A stretch of DNA of 6,073 bases, from contig JAPDJZ010000044.1 of NCBI GenBank assembly GCA_029258815.1, positions 1 through 6,073 of the forward strand. The letters run 5' to 3'. The notes below the pieces were generated by a model. It was given only the letters and a program-made list of their open reading frames with translations, made no database searches and was not told the origin of the DNA. A program made the translations under genes and the position numbers. Position 1 is the stretch's first letter, and the number at the start of each line of letters is the position of its first letter. Below, in pieces: positions 1 through 5,624 of the stretch. Source of the stretch: an archaeon. GTDB taxonomy: Archaea; Thermoproteota; Nitrososphaeria_A; Caldarchaeales; Wolframiiraptoraceae.

Positions 1-321
1 GATCAGGCTTTTCACGACCACGCTCCCCCTAAGCCCCACCGCGACCCCTCCCACGCCGGCCGCTATGATTATCGAGGTAGTGTCTACGGCCACCACCTGC
101 CTCTCAGCGGCGTCCCCGACCGGAATCAGGACTGCCGGCGAATCCAGCTCCCGAGCCCTCTCCAAGAGCTGAGGAGGCCACTCATTTTGAGCAAGATCAT
201 CTTCCTGAGAGTCCGCCAGCCTAAGACCCGACGCTAGAGCTAGGCTCCTCCGCCCGGCTTCTAGGAAAGATTTAAAGAGGCTTTCGAAGGCTTCTAGCTT
301 GGGTTGGGCGAGTTGCTGCAT
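1..321 (-). CDS. Partial gene, possible NurA-domain nuclease (N-terminal 107 residues)
   Basis: An open frame on the minus strand runs from an ATG at 321 to the left edge without a stop, giving 107 residues of an incomplete protein. It begins MQQLAQPKLEAFESLF, continues with a charged helical stretch (about residues 5-60), and then has a hydrophobic strand containing VVAVDTTSIII (Asp at residue 80) followed by a Gly/Val-rich segment ending in RGSVVVKSL. A hydrophobic strand ending in Val-Asp-x-(S/T)-S, followed by a second strand with Arg-(G/A), resembles the first catalytic motif of NurA, the archaeal 5'-3' nuclease that works with the HerA helicase in DNA end resection. That family match is from memory and rests on one motif; the rest of the catalytic domain lies outside the window. 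No HerA gene is visible here. No other ATG, GTG or TTG occurs in frame in the roughly 50 nt upstream, and a TATA-like element sits about 40 nt upstream. The open frame is convincing as a gene; the product name is tentative. Confidence 0.6.
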   Translation of the reverse strand, partial: MQQLAQPKLEAFESLFKSFLEAGRRSLALASGLRLADSQEDDLAQNEWPPQLLERARELDSPAVLIPVGDAAERQVVAVDTTSIIIAAGVGGVAVGLRGSVVVKSLI

Positions 322-358
322 GCCCCCGGTTCCCCCGACTTTACTGGATTCCCTGTGC

Positions 359-366
359 TTATAAAT
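359..366. promoter_or_regulatory. TATA box, possibly shared by two divergent genes
   Basis: The sequence TTATAAAT on the plus strand reads ATTTATAA on the minus strand, so it is a plausible archaeal TATA box in both directions. Its centre is about 30 nt from the ATG at 393, implying a nearly leaderless transcript. It is about 41 nt from the minus-strand ATG at 321, implying a leader of roughly 15 nt. No other equally good TATA element lies in this 71-nt gap. Sharing is inference from the spacing. Confidence 0.6.
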
Positions 367-367
367 G

Positions 368-384
368 TTGCTCAACTTGAGCAA
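368..384. promoter_or_regulatory. Perfect 17-bp palindrome, candidate operator
   Basis: TTGCTCAA-C-TTGAGCAA is an exact inverted repeat with 8-nt arms around one central base. It lies between the TATA box (359-366) and the ATG at 393, just before the expected transcription start of the plus-strand gene and upstream of the TATA box for the minus-strand gene. This position and symmetry suit a dimeric winged-helix repressor or activator. The adjacent gene encodes a winged-helix protein, so autoregulation is a reasonable hypothesis but unproven. Confidence 0.55.
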
Positions 385-392
385 GATAAGAA

Positions 393-791
393 ATGAGCAA
401 GGAAGAGAAGATCAAGGTCGAGGTGGTGATAGGCCCGGCTACGGTTAGGGTGGAGGCTCCGCCGGATAAGCTGGAGGAGGCTGTGAGGAACGCCATCTCG
501 GCCTTGAAGACGGCTTTACCCCAGCTCGGATCGGATCTCGAGAAACCCGTGGCCAAGCATGAGAAGCCTAGGCGGAAGCCCCTGCCCACGTGCTCCGGCC
601 TGCTCAGGGGCTTGATCGAGGAGGGCTGGTTCGATCAGCCGAGAACCCTCTCGGAGGTCGTTCAGGAGCTCGCTAAGCGCGGCTATCACTACGATTCGAC
701 CGCGGTCTCCCATAGCCTTCTAGACCTCGTCCGGGAGCGCGCTCTTATAAGGGAGGGGGCTCCGAGGCGCTACACCTATCGGAGGGCTTAG
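393..791 (+). CDS. Small winged-helix protein with N-terminal strand-turn-strand-helix module (protein A)
   Basis: A 132-residue protein with no signal peptide or membrane segment, so probably cytoplasmic. Residues 6-44 form a strand (KIKVEVVIG), a turn, a second strand (TVRVEAP) and a helix (DKLEEAVRNAISALKTALP). The same layout opens the three genes on the opposite strand. Residues 50-66 are a basic, proline-rich linker (KPVAKHEKPRRKPLP). Residues 69-131 look like a winged helix: GWFDQPRTLSEVVQELAKRG, then YDSTAVSHSLLDLVRERALI as the putative recognition helix, and a strand pair ending RRYTYRR as the wing. The ATG has no Shine-Dalgarno sequence but lies about 30 nt from a TATA box, which fits a leaderless archaeal message. 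The TAG stop overlaps the TAA stop of the convergent gene. It could be a DNA-binding regulator or part of a protein complex built through the N-terminal module. I do not recognise a named family; the fold assignment is by pattern. Confidence 0.85.
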   Translation: MSKEEKIKVEVVIGPATVRVEAPPDKLEEAVRNAISALKTALPQLGSDLEKPVAKHEKPRRKPLPTCSGLLRGLIEEGWFDQPRTLSEVVQELAKRGYHYDSTAVSHSLLDLVRERALIREGAPRRYTYRRA

Positions 792-1285
792 GCTTCCCGA
801 GCCGCGAATTTATCGGCCAGATGCTTTATTCCGAGGGGGGTTATCGCGTAGTCTCCCCGGTCGAGCCTTTTCAATAGCTCGGATTGGACGAGTTTCGTCA
901 AGTTGTTCAAGATGGTCTTCTTCTTCGCCTGGAGGCTCGACTCGAATTCCGCCGAGCTTATCGCCGGGCTCTCGACCCTACCCAGCCTATACTCCAGATG
1001 CCTCCTGAGGGCTAGGAATAGGATCGCGTCCGAGACCGATCTCAGATCGCTTAAGCTCTTCTTGAAGAATACGCCCTCCCGCTCGTCATAGGCGAAGTAG
1101 TCGCCGAAGACCTCGAGGAGGTCTTTTAAGTCCATGCTGAAGGAGATCTTCTTGGCAAGCGAGTATTCCGGGATAGCTTTCTCGAGGAAGGAGACGACCT
1201 GCCTATAGACGGCTTCGGGAGATCCGGAGAACTCCGCTTCGAGGTCCCCGTATCTTATCGTTACCTTAAGCTCTTCTCCGCTCAT
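788..1285 (-). CDS. Winged-helix protein with the shared N-terminal module (protein B), last gene of operon
   Basis: A 165-residue soluble protein. Residues 6-36 carry the shared module: strand LKVTIRYGD, strand LEAEFSG, helix PEAVYRQVVSFLEK. Residues 50-75 (MDLKDLLEVF... EREGVFF) form a middle element that aligns with the same positions of the next gene upstream. A long helix follows (about 80-101). Residues 108-156 look like a winged helix: ISSAEFESSLQ, then KKKTILNNLTKLVQSELLKR as the recognition region, and a wing strand DYAITPLGIKHL. The wing followed by TPLG is typical of MarR- and PadR-like winged helices in general. The ATG at 1285 overlaps the upstream stop as ATGA, with GGTGAAAGGAG immediately before it, so translation is probably coupled. 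The TAA stop overlaps the stop of the convergent plus-strand gene. Specific DNA target and function are unknown. Confidence 0.87.
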   Translation of the reverse strand: MSGEELKVTIRYGDLEAEFSGSPEAVYRQVVSFLEKAIPEYSLAKKISFSMDLKDLLEVFGDYFAYDEREGVFFKKSLSDLRSVSDAILFLALRRHLEYRLGRVESPAISSAEFESSLQAKKKTILNNLTKLVQSELLKRLDRGDYAITPLGIKHLADKFAAREA

Positions 1286-1752
1286 CTCCTTTCACCGAAG
1301 AGTTCGTTTAGAGAGGTTGATGTGAAGCCATATAACCCTTCGTCGCTCCTAATTACTAGGCCGGCTTTCCTAAGCTCGCTAAGCCTAGCCCGGGTAACCT
1401 TCTCGTTAAGACCGGTATATCCAGCGATCTCCTTAGGCGTGAGCTTATCCTTCTCGAATAGGCCCAAAGCTTTCCCCGCGTAGGCCGCCGCTAGGCATAG
1501 GAGTATCCTGCGCTTAGCCTCCATCTCCCTCAGGACCACTATCCTCCCCTCCCTGAACTCGACGAGGCCCTTAAGCTTCTCGGCCAGATCGGCCACGTCG
1601 ACCAGGCCCTTAAGTCTCTTAACGGCTTCGATCGCCGGATAAGTCTCCGAGAAATACTTGTTCACGCTTTTCCAGACCTCCTCGTAGCCTCCCTCGAACT
1701 CGACCTCGGTATCGCCGTGCCTTATCAAAACCCTGATCCTATCCGAGCTCAT
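1282..1752 (-). CDS. Winged-helix protein with the shared N-terminal module (protein C), middle gene of operon
   Basis: A 156-residue soluble protein, counted from the ATG at 1752. Residues 6-35 are the clearest copy of the shared module: strand IRVLIRHGD, strand TEVEFEG, helix YEEVWKSVNKYFSE. Residues 50-74 (VDVADLAEKLKG, then FREGRIVVL) align almost without gaps with protein B, as does the following helix (80-98). Residues 103-147 are a winged helix: LTPKEIAGYTGLNEKVTRAR, then LSELRKAGLVIR and a wing around GLYGFTS. The open frame also allows a TTG start at 1761, three codons earlier. I prefer the ATG because GAGGTTGAT lies at the right spacing (core 8 nt upstream) and because it gives an MS start with Gly13-Asp14 in the same register as protein B. 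B and C look like tandem paralogues. A regulatory, DNA-binding role is inferred from the fold pattern only. Confidence 0.87.
   Translation of the reverse strand: MSSDRIRVLIRHGDTEVEFEGGYEEVWKSVNKYFSETYPAIEAVKRLKGLVDVADLAEKLKGLVEFREGRIVVLREMEAKRRILLCLAAAYAGKALGLFEKDKLTPKEIAGYTGLNEKVTRARLSELRKAGLVIRSDEGLYGFTSTSLNELFGERR
1286..1296 (-). promoter_or_regulatory. Ribosome binding site for protein B
   Basis: GGTGAAAGGAG on the minus strand lies directly before the ATG at 1285. The GGTGA part, complementary to the archaeal 16S rRNA 3' end, is 6 nt from the start. It sits inside the last codons of the upstream gene, consistent with translational coupling. Confidence 0.6.
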
Positions 1753-1756
1753 CTCG

Positions 1757-1765
1757 ATCAACCTC
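1757..1765 (-). promoter_or_regulatory. Ribosome binding site deciding the start of protein C
   Basis: GAGGTTGAT on the minus strand is close to the archaeal GAGGTGAT consensus. The GAGGT core is 8 nt from the ATG at 1752 but directly abuts the alternative TTG at 1761, which is too close for normal initiation. This favours the ATG. The site overlaps the end of the upstream gene, including its TGA stop. Confidence 0.65.
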
Positions 1766-2222
1766 TAGCGAGGATCTCCTCGACGTGCTCGATCCCGCGC
1801 CTAAGAATCCTGAAGGCTTTCCGATCATTTCTCCTCCCGGCGCCCTCCATATAGCCCTCCCGAATGAGGTTCGACATAACGTCCCGAGCGTTTCCGGGCA
1901 TGGGCCACCTCGCCTGCCGATAATAGTTCTCGACGTCCTCGTAGGTTAGGTCCCGGTCCTCCCACTTATAGAGGTAGTAAGCTATGATTAGGAACTTCTC
2001 CCAATTAGTCCTAGGGTTTATCCTGCTTGCGAACTCGACGAAGGATGGCTTCTCGCCCTCGAGAACCTTCTCCCCAGCCCCCGCCTTGAGCCTGACCCCG
2101 CCGAGCTTTCTAAGAATCTCGTCCAGCCAGCTTAGATCGCCGAGCTTAGTCTCGAGGAACTCCCTATCGCCCTCGAGCTCGAGTTCCAAGTTCCCGGCCC
2201 TAAGTCTAAACTTGTATGACAT
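1758..2222 (-). CDS. Putative winged-helix protein with the shared N-terminal module (protein D), first gene of operon
   Basis: A 154-residue soluble protein. Residues 3-18 are the strand-turn-strand part of the shared module (YKFRLRAG, then LELELEG), followed by a helix (about 19-40). A charged linker leads to a different C-terminal domain at about 58-150: PSFVEFASRINPRTNWEKFL, IIAYYLYKWEDRDLTYEDVE, PMPGNARDVMSNLIREGYME, then KAFRILRRGIEHVEEIL. The order EF...P.T.WEK.L..AYYL, then a Thr-started helix, then P.N..D....L...G, then a final strand and helix, resembles a winged-helix type I recall in other archaeal proteins, but I cannot name a family. It is clearly unlike the C-termini of proteins A, B and C. 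The ATG at 2222 has AGGAG 5 nt upstream and a TATA box about 33 nt upstream. The TGA stop lies 5 nt before the preferred start of the next gene, so the three genes are probably one transcript. Confidence 0.86.
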   Translation of the reverse strand: MSYKFRLRAGNLELELEGDREFLETKLGDLSWLDEILRKLGGVRLKAGAGEKVLEGEKPSFVEFASRINPRTNWEKFLIIAYYLYKWEDRDLTYEDVENYYRQARWPMPGNARDVMSNLIREGYMEGAGRRNDRKAFRILRRGIEHVEEILARG

Positions 2223-2254
2223 CTGTGCTCCTAATGGGCTTTCGGCTAGATCCC

Positions 2255-2262
2255 TATTAAAG
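2255..2262 (-). promoter_or_regulatory. TATA box of the three-gene winged-helix operon
   Basis: CTTTAATA on the minus strand is an archaeal-type TATA box that begins about 40 nt and ends 32 nt upstream of the ATG at 2222. Transcription would start about 10 nt before the ATG, leaving a short leader that contains the AGGAG ribosome binding site. It lies in the 122-nt gap after gatE, so the operon probably has its own promoter, although read-through from gatDE is possible. Confidence 0.55.
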
Positions 2263-2344
2263 CTTCCAGGCTCGGCCGAAAATGAAGGGATCGCGTGAAG
2301 CTTTCTCGCACTCGGCTGGCACGGACGGCGTCGATATCCCGGGA

Positions 2345-4252
2345 TTATCCGCTTTTTTGGCCACGAACCGCCCCGGAGACCAGCTTGTAGAGCTTCGCCC
2401 CATCGACCTTGCCTCGGTAATGCCTCATCAGCTCTCCCATGATTAGGGAGACCGCCTTCCCAGGATTCTCCTCGACCAATCTCCTATGCTCCTCTAGGAG
2501 CTTATTCAGCCTCTCCTCGACCTCGGCCATGCTTACGGGCTTCAGCCCGAGGGCTTCCACCGCCTCCCCGAGGCTTTTATCCGGGTTCTCAGCAAGCCAT
2601 TTAATCAGCTCCGGCGCCGCCTCCTTAGCGACCTCCCCCCTCGAAACCATCCTGAAGAATTCCAGAAGATCCTCCTCCCTAACCCTCTCAACCGGATAAC
2701 CCTCGCGCTTCAGGCTCTTCATGTGCTCTACGAGTATGGAGGCCACGACCGATGGCTGAACCCTGGTCTCAGCCACGATCCGCTCGAATAACTCGACCCT
2801 CTCCGAGTCTATTAGCTCGTCCGCCATCTGCCTGCTAAGCCCATACTTCTTCGAGATCTCCTCGGCGACCTGATCTAGGGTCGGCGGAAGCCTGCGCCTA
2901 AGCTCCTCGACGTATTCCCTCGGGATCGGGAGGGGCGGTATATCGGTCTCGGGATACATTCTAGCGGCCCCCGGTCTCGGCCTGAGGTAGATGGTCGTCC
3001 CATCCGGCCTAGCCCCCCGGGTCTCCGAGGGAACTCCGTAAAGCGCCTCGATAGCCCTCTCCCTAACCCTCTCCAGAGCGTCCTCGGCCCTCCAGCGCTC
3101 GGCGGCGACCAAGACCACGGCGTCGAGCTCCCCCGCGTCGAACTCCTTCCTCAGCTTCTCAACCTCCTCCTCCGAGATCCCGTAGCCCGGAAGCTCGTCC
3201 GTGTGGAAGATACCCTCGACCTCGGACCAGGCTCTAGCCCTTCCCGCGAACTCGGCGCCGAGCCTTATCCCGGGCGCCGGCTCGAGCTTTAGAAGCCCTC
3301 CAAACTTCTCCAGCTTTAGAGCTAAAACAACCCCGCCTCGCTCGATCTTTCTTCGCAGGATCTTCGAGCGGGTCTTCGAGAAGATGTGGGTGACATCCCT
3401 TATCGGCGCTCTCTTGAGATCCTCCTCGGAGGCCCCCCGCCGCTTAAGCTCGTCCCTCAGCCTAAGTAGGTGCAGTTGTCTGATTACCTCGAGCTCCACG
3501 ACCTTCGGCAGGAGGTCTAGCTCCTGAACCCCCTTGATCTCGATTAAGGCTCCACCCCTTATGGAGATGTTTAGATCCTGCCTAACCGTTCCGATCCCCC
3601 GCTTAACCTTCCGAGTTGCCCTGAGGATTCGGCCGATGGCGTAGGCGACCCTGTAGGCTTCTCGGGGGGAGGTTATGACGGGAGCGGTCGAGACCTCGAT
3701 CAGCGGTATCCCGAGCCTCCTAAGATCGTAGTGGACCTCGTGGGGCTTCTGCTCGATGATCCGGGCGGCGTCCTCCTCGAGGGTTATGGTCTGGATTGGG
3801 ATCTTCTTTCCATTGACCTCGACCTCGCCGCCTAAGGCCACGACGCAGGTCCTCTGAAATCCGGTAGTATTCGACCCGTCGATGACTATCTTGCGCATAA
3901 CGTGGATCTCGTCAACGGGCTTGGCCTTCATTAGGAGGGCCGCGGTCAGAGCCACCTCCACGGCCTCCCTATTCAATTCGTGTGGAGGCTCCTCATCCAT
4001 CTCGACCAGACACGTGTTCAGGGTGTCGGCGTGATAGACTATCCTCCTCCGCTTCCTAGATTCGAAGAGGGCCGCCGGATCGACCTCGCCGAGCTCGCTC
4101 TGAGCCTCCCGAAGCCATCGGGCGAAGGTGAATTCTCTGCCGCCCTCCCTATGGGAGGTTGGGCATTCGCAGAATAGCTTATGCCTCGTATCGAGCTGCC
4201 TATGGATCTCCAACCCGACCCTAAGCCCGACCTCCTCGTAATCGATCTCCAT
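2345..4252 (-). CDS. gatE: Glu-tRNA(Gln) amidotransferase subunit E
   Basis: GatE is the tRNA-binding, kinase/transamidase subunit of the archaeal GatDE complex. It activates Glu on mischarged tRNA(Gln) with ATP and uses ammonia supplied by GatD to form Gln-tRNA(Gln) in the cytoplasm. The 635-residue length is normal for the family. The GatB/GatE cradle domain shows VGLEIHRQLDT (12-22), FCECPT with a Cys pair (27-32), HADTLNTCLVEMDEEPPHEL (74-93), MRKIVIDGSNTTGFQRT (119-135), LEEDAARI (158-165), IPLIEVST (182-189) and GTVRQDLNISI (221-231). About 285-405 is the GAD-type insert shared with bacterial AspRS, the feature that separates GatE from GatB. ARMYPETDIPPLPI (430-443) closes the core. The helical and YqeY-like tail spans about 450-630, with GEVAKEAAPELI and NPGKAVSLIMGELM. 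The ATG at 4252 is preceded by a very strong ribosome binding site, 9 nt after the gatD stop, so the two genes form an operon. No defect is visible. Confidence 0.98.
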   Translation of the reverse strand: MEIDYEEVGLRVGLEIHRQLDTRHKLFCECPTSHREGGREFTFARWLREAQSELGEVDPAALFESRKRRRIVYHADTLNTCLVEMDEEPPHELNREAVEVALTAALLMKAKPVDEIHVMRKIVIDGSNTTGFQRTCVVALGGEVEVNGKKIPIQTITLEEDAARIIEQKPHEVHYDLRRLGIPLIEVSTAPVITSPREAYRVAYAIGRILRATRKVKRGIGTVRQDLNISIRGGALIEIKGVQELDLLPKVVELEVIRQLHLLRLRDELKRRGASEEDLKRAPIRDVTHIFSKTRSKILRRKIERGGVVLALKLEKFGGLLKLEPAPGIRLGAEFAGRARAWSEVEGIFHTDELPGYGISEEEVEKLRKEFDAGELDAVVLVAAERWRAEDALERVRERAIEALYGVPSETRGARPDGTTIYLRPRPGAARMYPETDIPPLPIPREYVEELRRRLPPTLDQVAEEISKKYGLSRQMADELIDSERVELFERIVAETRVQPSVVASILVEHMKSLKREGYPVERVREEDLLEFFRMVSRGEVAKEAAPELIKWLAENPDKSLGEAVEALGLKPVSMAEVEERLNKLLEEHRRLVEENPGKAVSLIMGELMRHYRGKVDGAKLYKLVSGAVRGQKSG

Positions 4253-4260
4253 CTCCTCGA

Positions 4261-4270
4261 ATCACCTCCC
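4261..4270 (-). promoter_or_regulatory. Strong ribosome binding site of gatE containing the gatD stop codon
   Basis: GGGAGGTGAT on the minus strand is a full match to the archaeal anti-Shine-Dalgarno complement, with 8 nt between it and the gatE ATG at 4252. The TGA within it (4264-4262) is the gatD stop codon, so ribosomes ending gatD stop on the gatE initiation site. This would favour balanced production of the two subunits. Confidence 0.85.
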
Positions 4271-5596
4271 TTGGAGGGATGGCGTGCTCCGTCCGCCCAG
4301 CTCGCCCGAGATCGGGGTTAGCATGAGCCTCTTAACCTCCTCCAGATCCCTAGCCCTGGAAAGGCACCACGAGAGCTTAACGTAGGCGGTTTCGGGGAGC
4401 ATGTCGTCAAGCGGGACCACGCCGGCCTTCAGAAGGTATCTACCCGTATCATAGACCCTCATATTCACCCTGCCGTAGATGCACTGGGAGGTCATCCCGA
4501 TGAAGATCCCCCGATCCACAAGCTCCTTAATTACCGGTCTAAGCCGGTTGCTCACGTGGCCCAGCCCGGTTCCCTCCAAGATTATACCCCTGCAACCCCT
4601 CTCGGCTAGGAGCTCTAGGAGCTCGGGAGGCATCCCGGGATAGAACTTAACCAGAGCTGCCTCATCGGAGAATCCCGGCTCAAACCTATATTCCTCAGAT
4701 CCCCTCGGGTTGAGGTTCTCCGCGTTAACCCTTATCTCCCCACCGGCCACGTAGGCTATCGGATCCGCGTTAACGGATTTGAACGCGTCCCTACTGCTCG
4801 TATGAAGCTTCCTAACCCGAGTTCCCCGATGGATCGCTATAACGTCGTCGGAGTGCCATGCGTGCATCGAGGCGCAGACCTCGGCGAAAGGCGCGTGGCC
4901 GGCAACCCTAACCGCCGCTATGAGATTCGTCGCGGCATCGCTTGAGGGTCTATCCGAGGAGCGCTGAGCTCCGACGAAGACCACGGGGACCGGGGGCTTC
5001 TGGAGCGCGAAGCTTAGGGCCGCGGCTGAGTATCCCATAGTATCCGTCCCATGGGCTATCACGATCCCATCCACCCCGCTCCGGATAAGCTCGTCGGCTT
5101 TAGCGGCCATCCGGCTCCAGTGATCCGCCGTCATATCCTCGCTAAAGATTGAGAAGAGTATCTCGGCGCCGAGATCCGCCAGCTCGGCCAGCTCCGGGAT
5201 TATGGAGAGCAGATCCTCGGCCGTTAGAGCGGCTCTAACCCCTCCGGTCCTATAATCTATCCTGCTGGCGATGGTCCCGCCCGTGCTAATGACGTAAACC
5301 CTTGGGAGGCCGGGCTTCGAAGGCGGTCTCGGAGGCGGGGTGAAGCTGGGCTTCCTAGCGGGGGCGATCCTCCTAACCGAAACCCCCTCGGAGACCCTCA
5401 CCCCAACGTTATAGCCGTTCGGAAGCTTAAGGACGATGTATCCGGGCTCGGCCAGCTCGTACCGCGCCATGAGGATGCCCCGGTAAACCCTATCGCCGGC
5501 CGCAACCTCTACCTCATCGCCAACTTCGACCCCGGCTTCCTCGAGGATCCTCCGAACCTCGCCAGAGTATCCCTGAAGCCTCTCTTGAACGCTCAA
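4262..5596 (-). CDS. gatD: Glu-tRNA(Gln) amidotransferase subunit D (asparaginase-like)
   Basis: GatD is the amide-hydrolysing subunit of GatDE; it frees ammonia from a donor such as glutamine or asparagine and passes it to GatE. The 444-residue length is normal for the family. Residues 1-78 are the GatD-specific small beta-barrel domain (GDEVEV, VYRGILMARYEL, YIVLKLPNGYNVGVRV). A proline-rich linker (about 82-97) leads to the type I/II L-asparaginase fold. The four catalytic residues by family analogy are Thr108 in STGGTIAS, Thr184 and Asp185 in HGTDTM, and Lys263 in RVRKLHTSSRDAFKSVN. EGTGLGHVSN (341-350) and the MTSQCIYGRVNM segment (368-379) are also typical. The presence of the N-terminal barrel and of gatE directly downstream rules out a plain asparaginase. 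The start codon is TTG at 5596; an in-frame TAG lies two codons upstream and no early in-frame ATG exists, so the TTG is well supported. A TATA box about 30 nt upstream implies a nearly leaderless message. Confidence 0.97.
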   Translation of the reverse strand: MSVQERLQGYSGEVRRILEEAGVEVGDEVEVAAGDRVYRGILMARYELAEPGYIVLKLPNGYNVGVRVSEGVSVRRIAPARKPSFTPPPRPPSKPGLPRVYVISTGGTIASRIDYRTGGVRAALTAEDLLSIIPELAELADLGAEILFSIFSEDMTADHWSRMAAKADELIRSGVDGIVIAHGTDTMGYSAAALSFALQKPPVPVVFVGAQRSSDRPSSDAATNLIAAVRVAGHAPFAEVCASMHAWHSDDVIAIHRGTRVRKLHTSSRDAFKSVNADPIAYVAGGEIRVNAENLNPRGSEEYRFEPGFSDEAALVKFYPGMPPELLELLAERGCRGIILEGTGLGHVSNRLRPVIKELVDRGIFIGMTSQCIYGRVNMRVYDTGRYLLKAGVVPLDDMLPETAYVKLSWCLSRARDLEEVKRLMLTPISGELGGRSTPSLQGR

Positions 5597-5624
5597 GACC
5601 TAGATCAGTTCTGTCCCATTCAAG

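Noticed and set aside
1..4. The window begins exactly with GATC, which could suggest a cloning or restriction junction
   Set aside because: A 4-base match at an edge is easily chance, and an open coding frame runs through it without disturbance.
359..589. Open frame on the minus strand overlapping the start of protein A
   Set aside because: It is antisense to a gene with a good promoter and recognisable relatives, and its translation shows only low-complexity Ser/Thr/Leu sequence.
2278..2290. Pyrimidine-rich stretch TCCCTTCATTTTC on the minus strand after gatE, as a possible terminator
   Set aside because: The T-run is only four bases and no stable hairpin precedes it closely; too weak to call as a terminator.
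1984..2298. Plus-strand open frame across protein D and the intergenic gap
   Set aside because: It is Ser/Pro/Leu-rich, as expected for antisense of a Glu/Leu/Arg-rich gene, with no promoter or ribosome binding site; a shadow frame.
2336..2345. 10-bp palindrome ATCCCGGGAT touching the gatE stop codon
   Set aside because: It is short, GC-rich and does not extend past 5-nt arms; likely chance in this sequence composition.
2439..4177. Several plus-strand open frames within gatE
   Set aside because: All are antisense shadows of the well-conserved gatE frame, with Ser/Arg/Leu-biased translations and no initiation signals.
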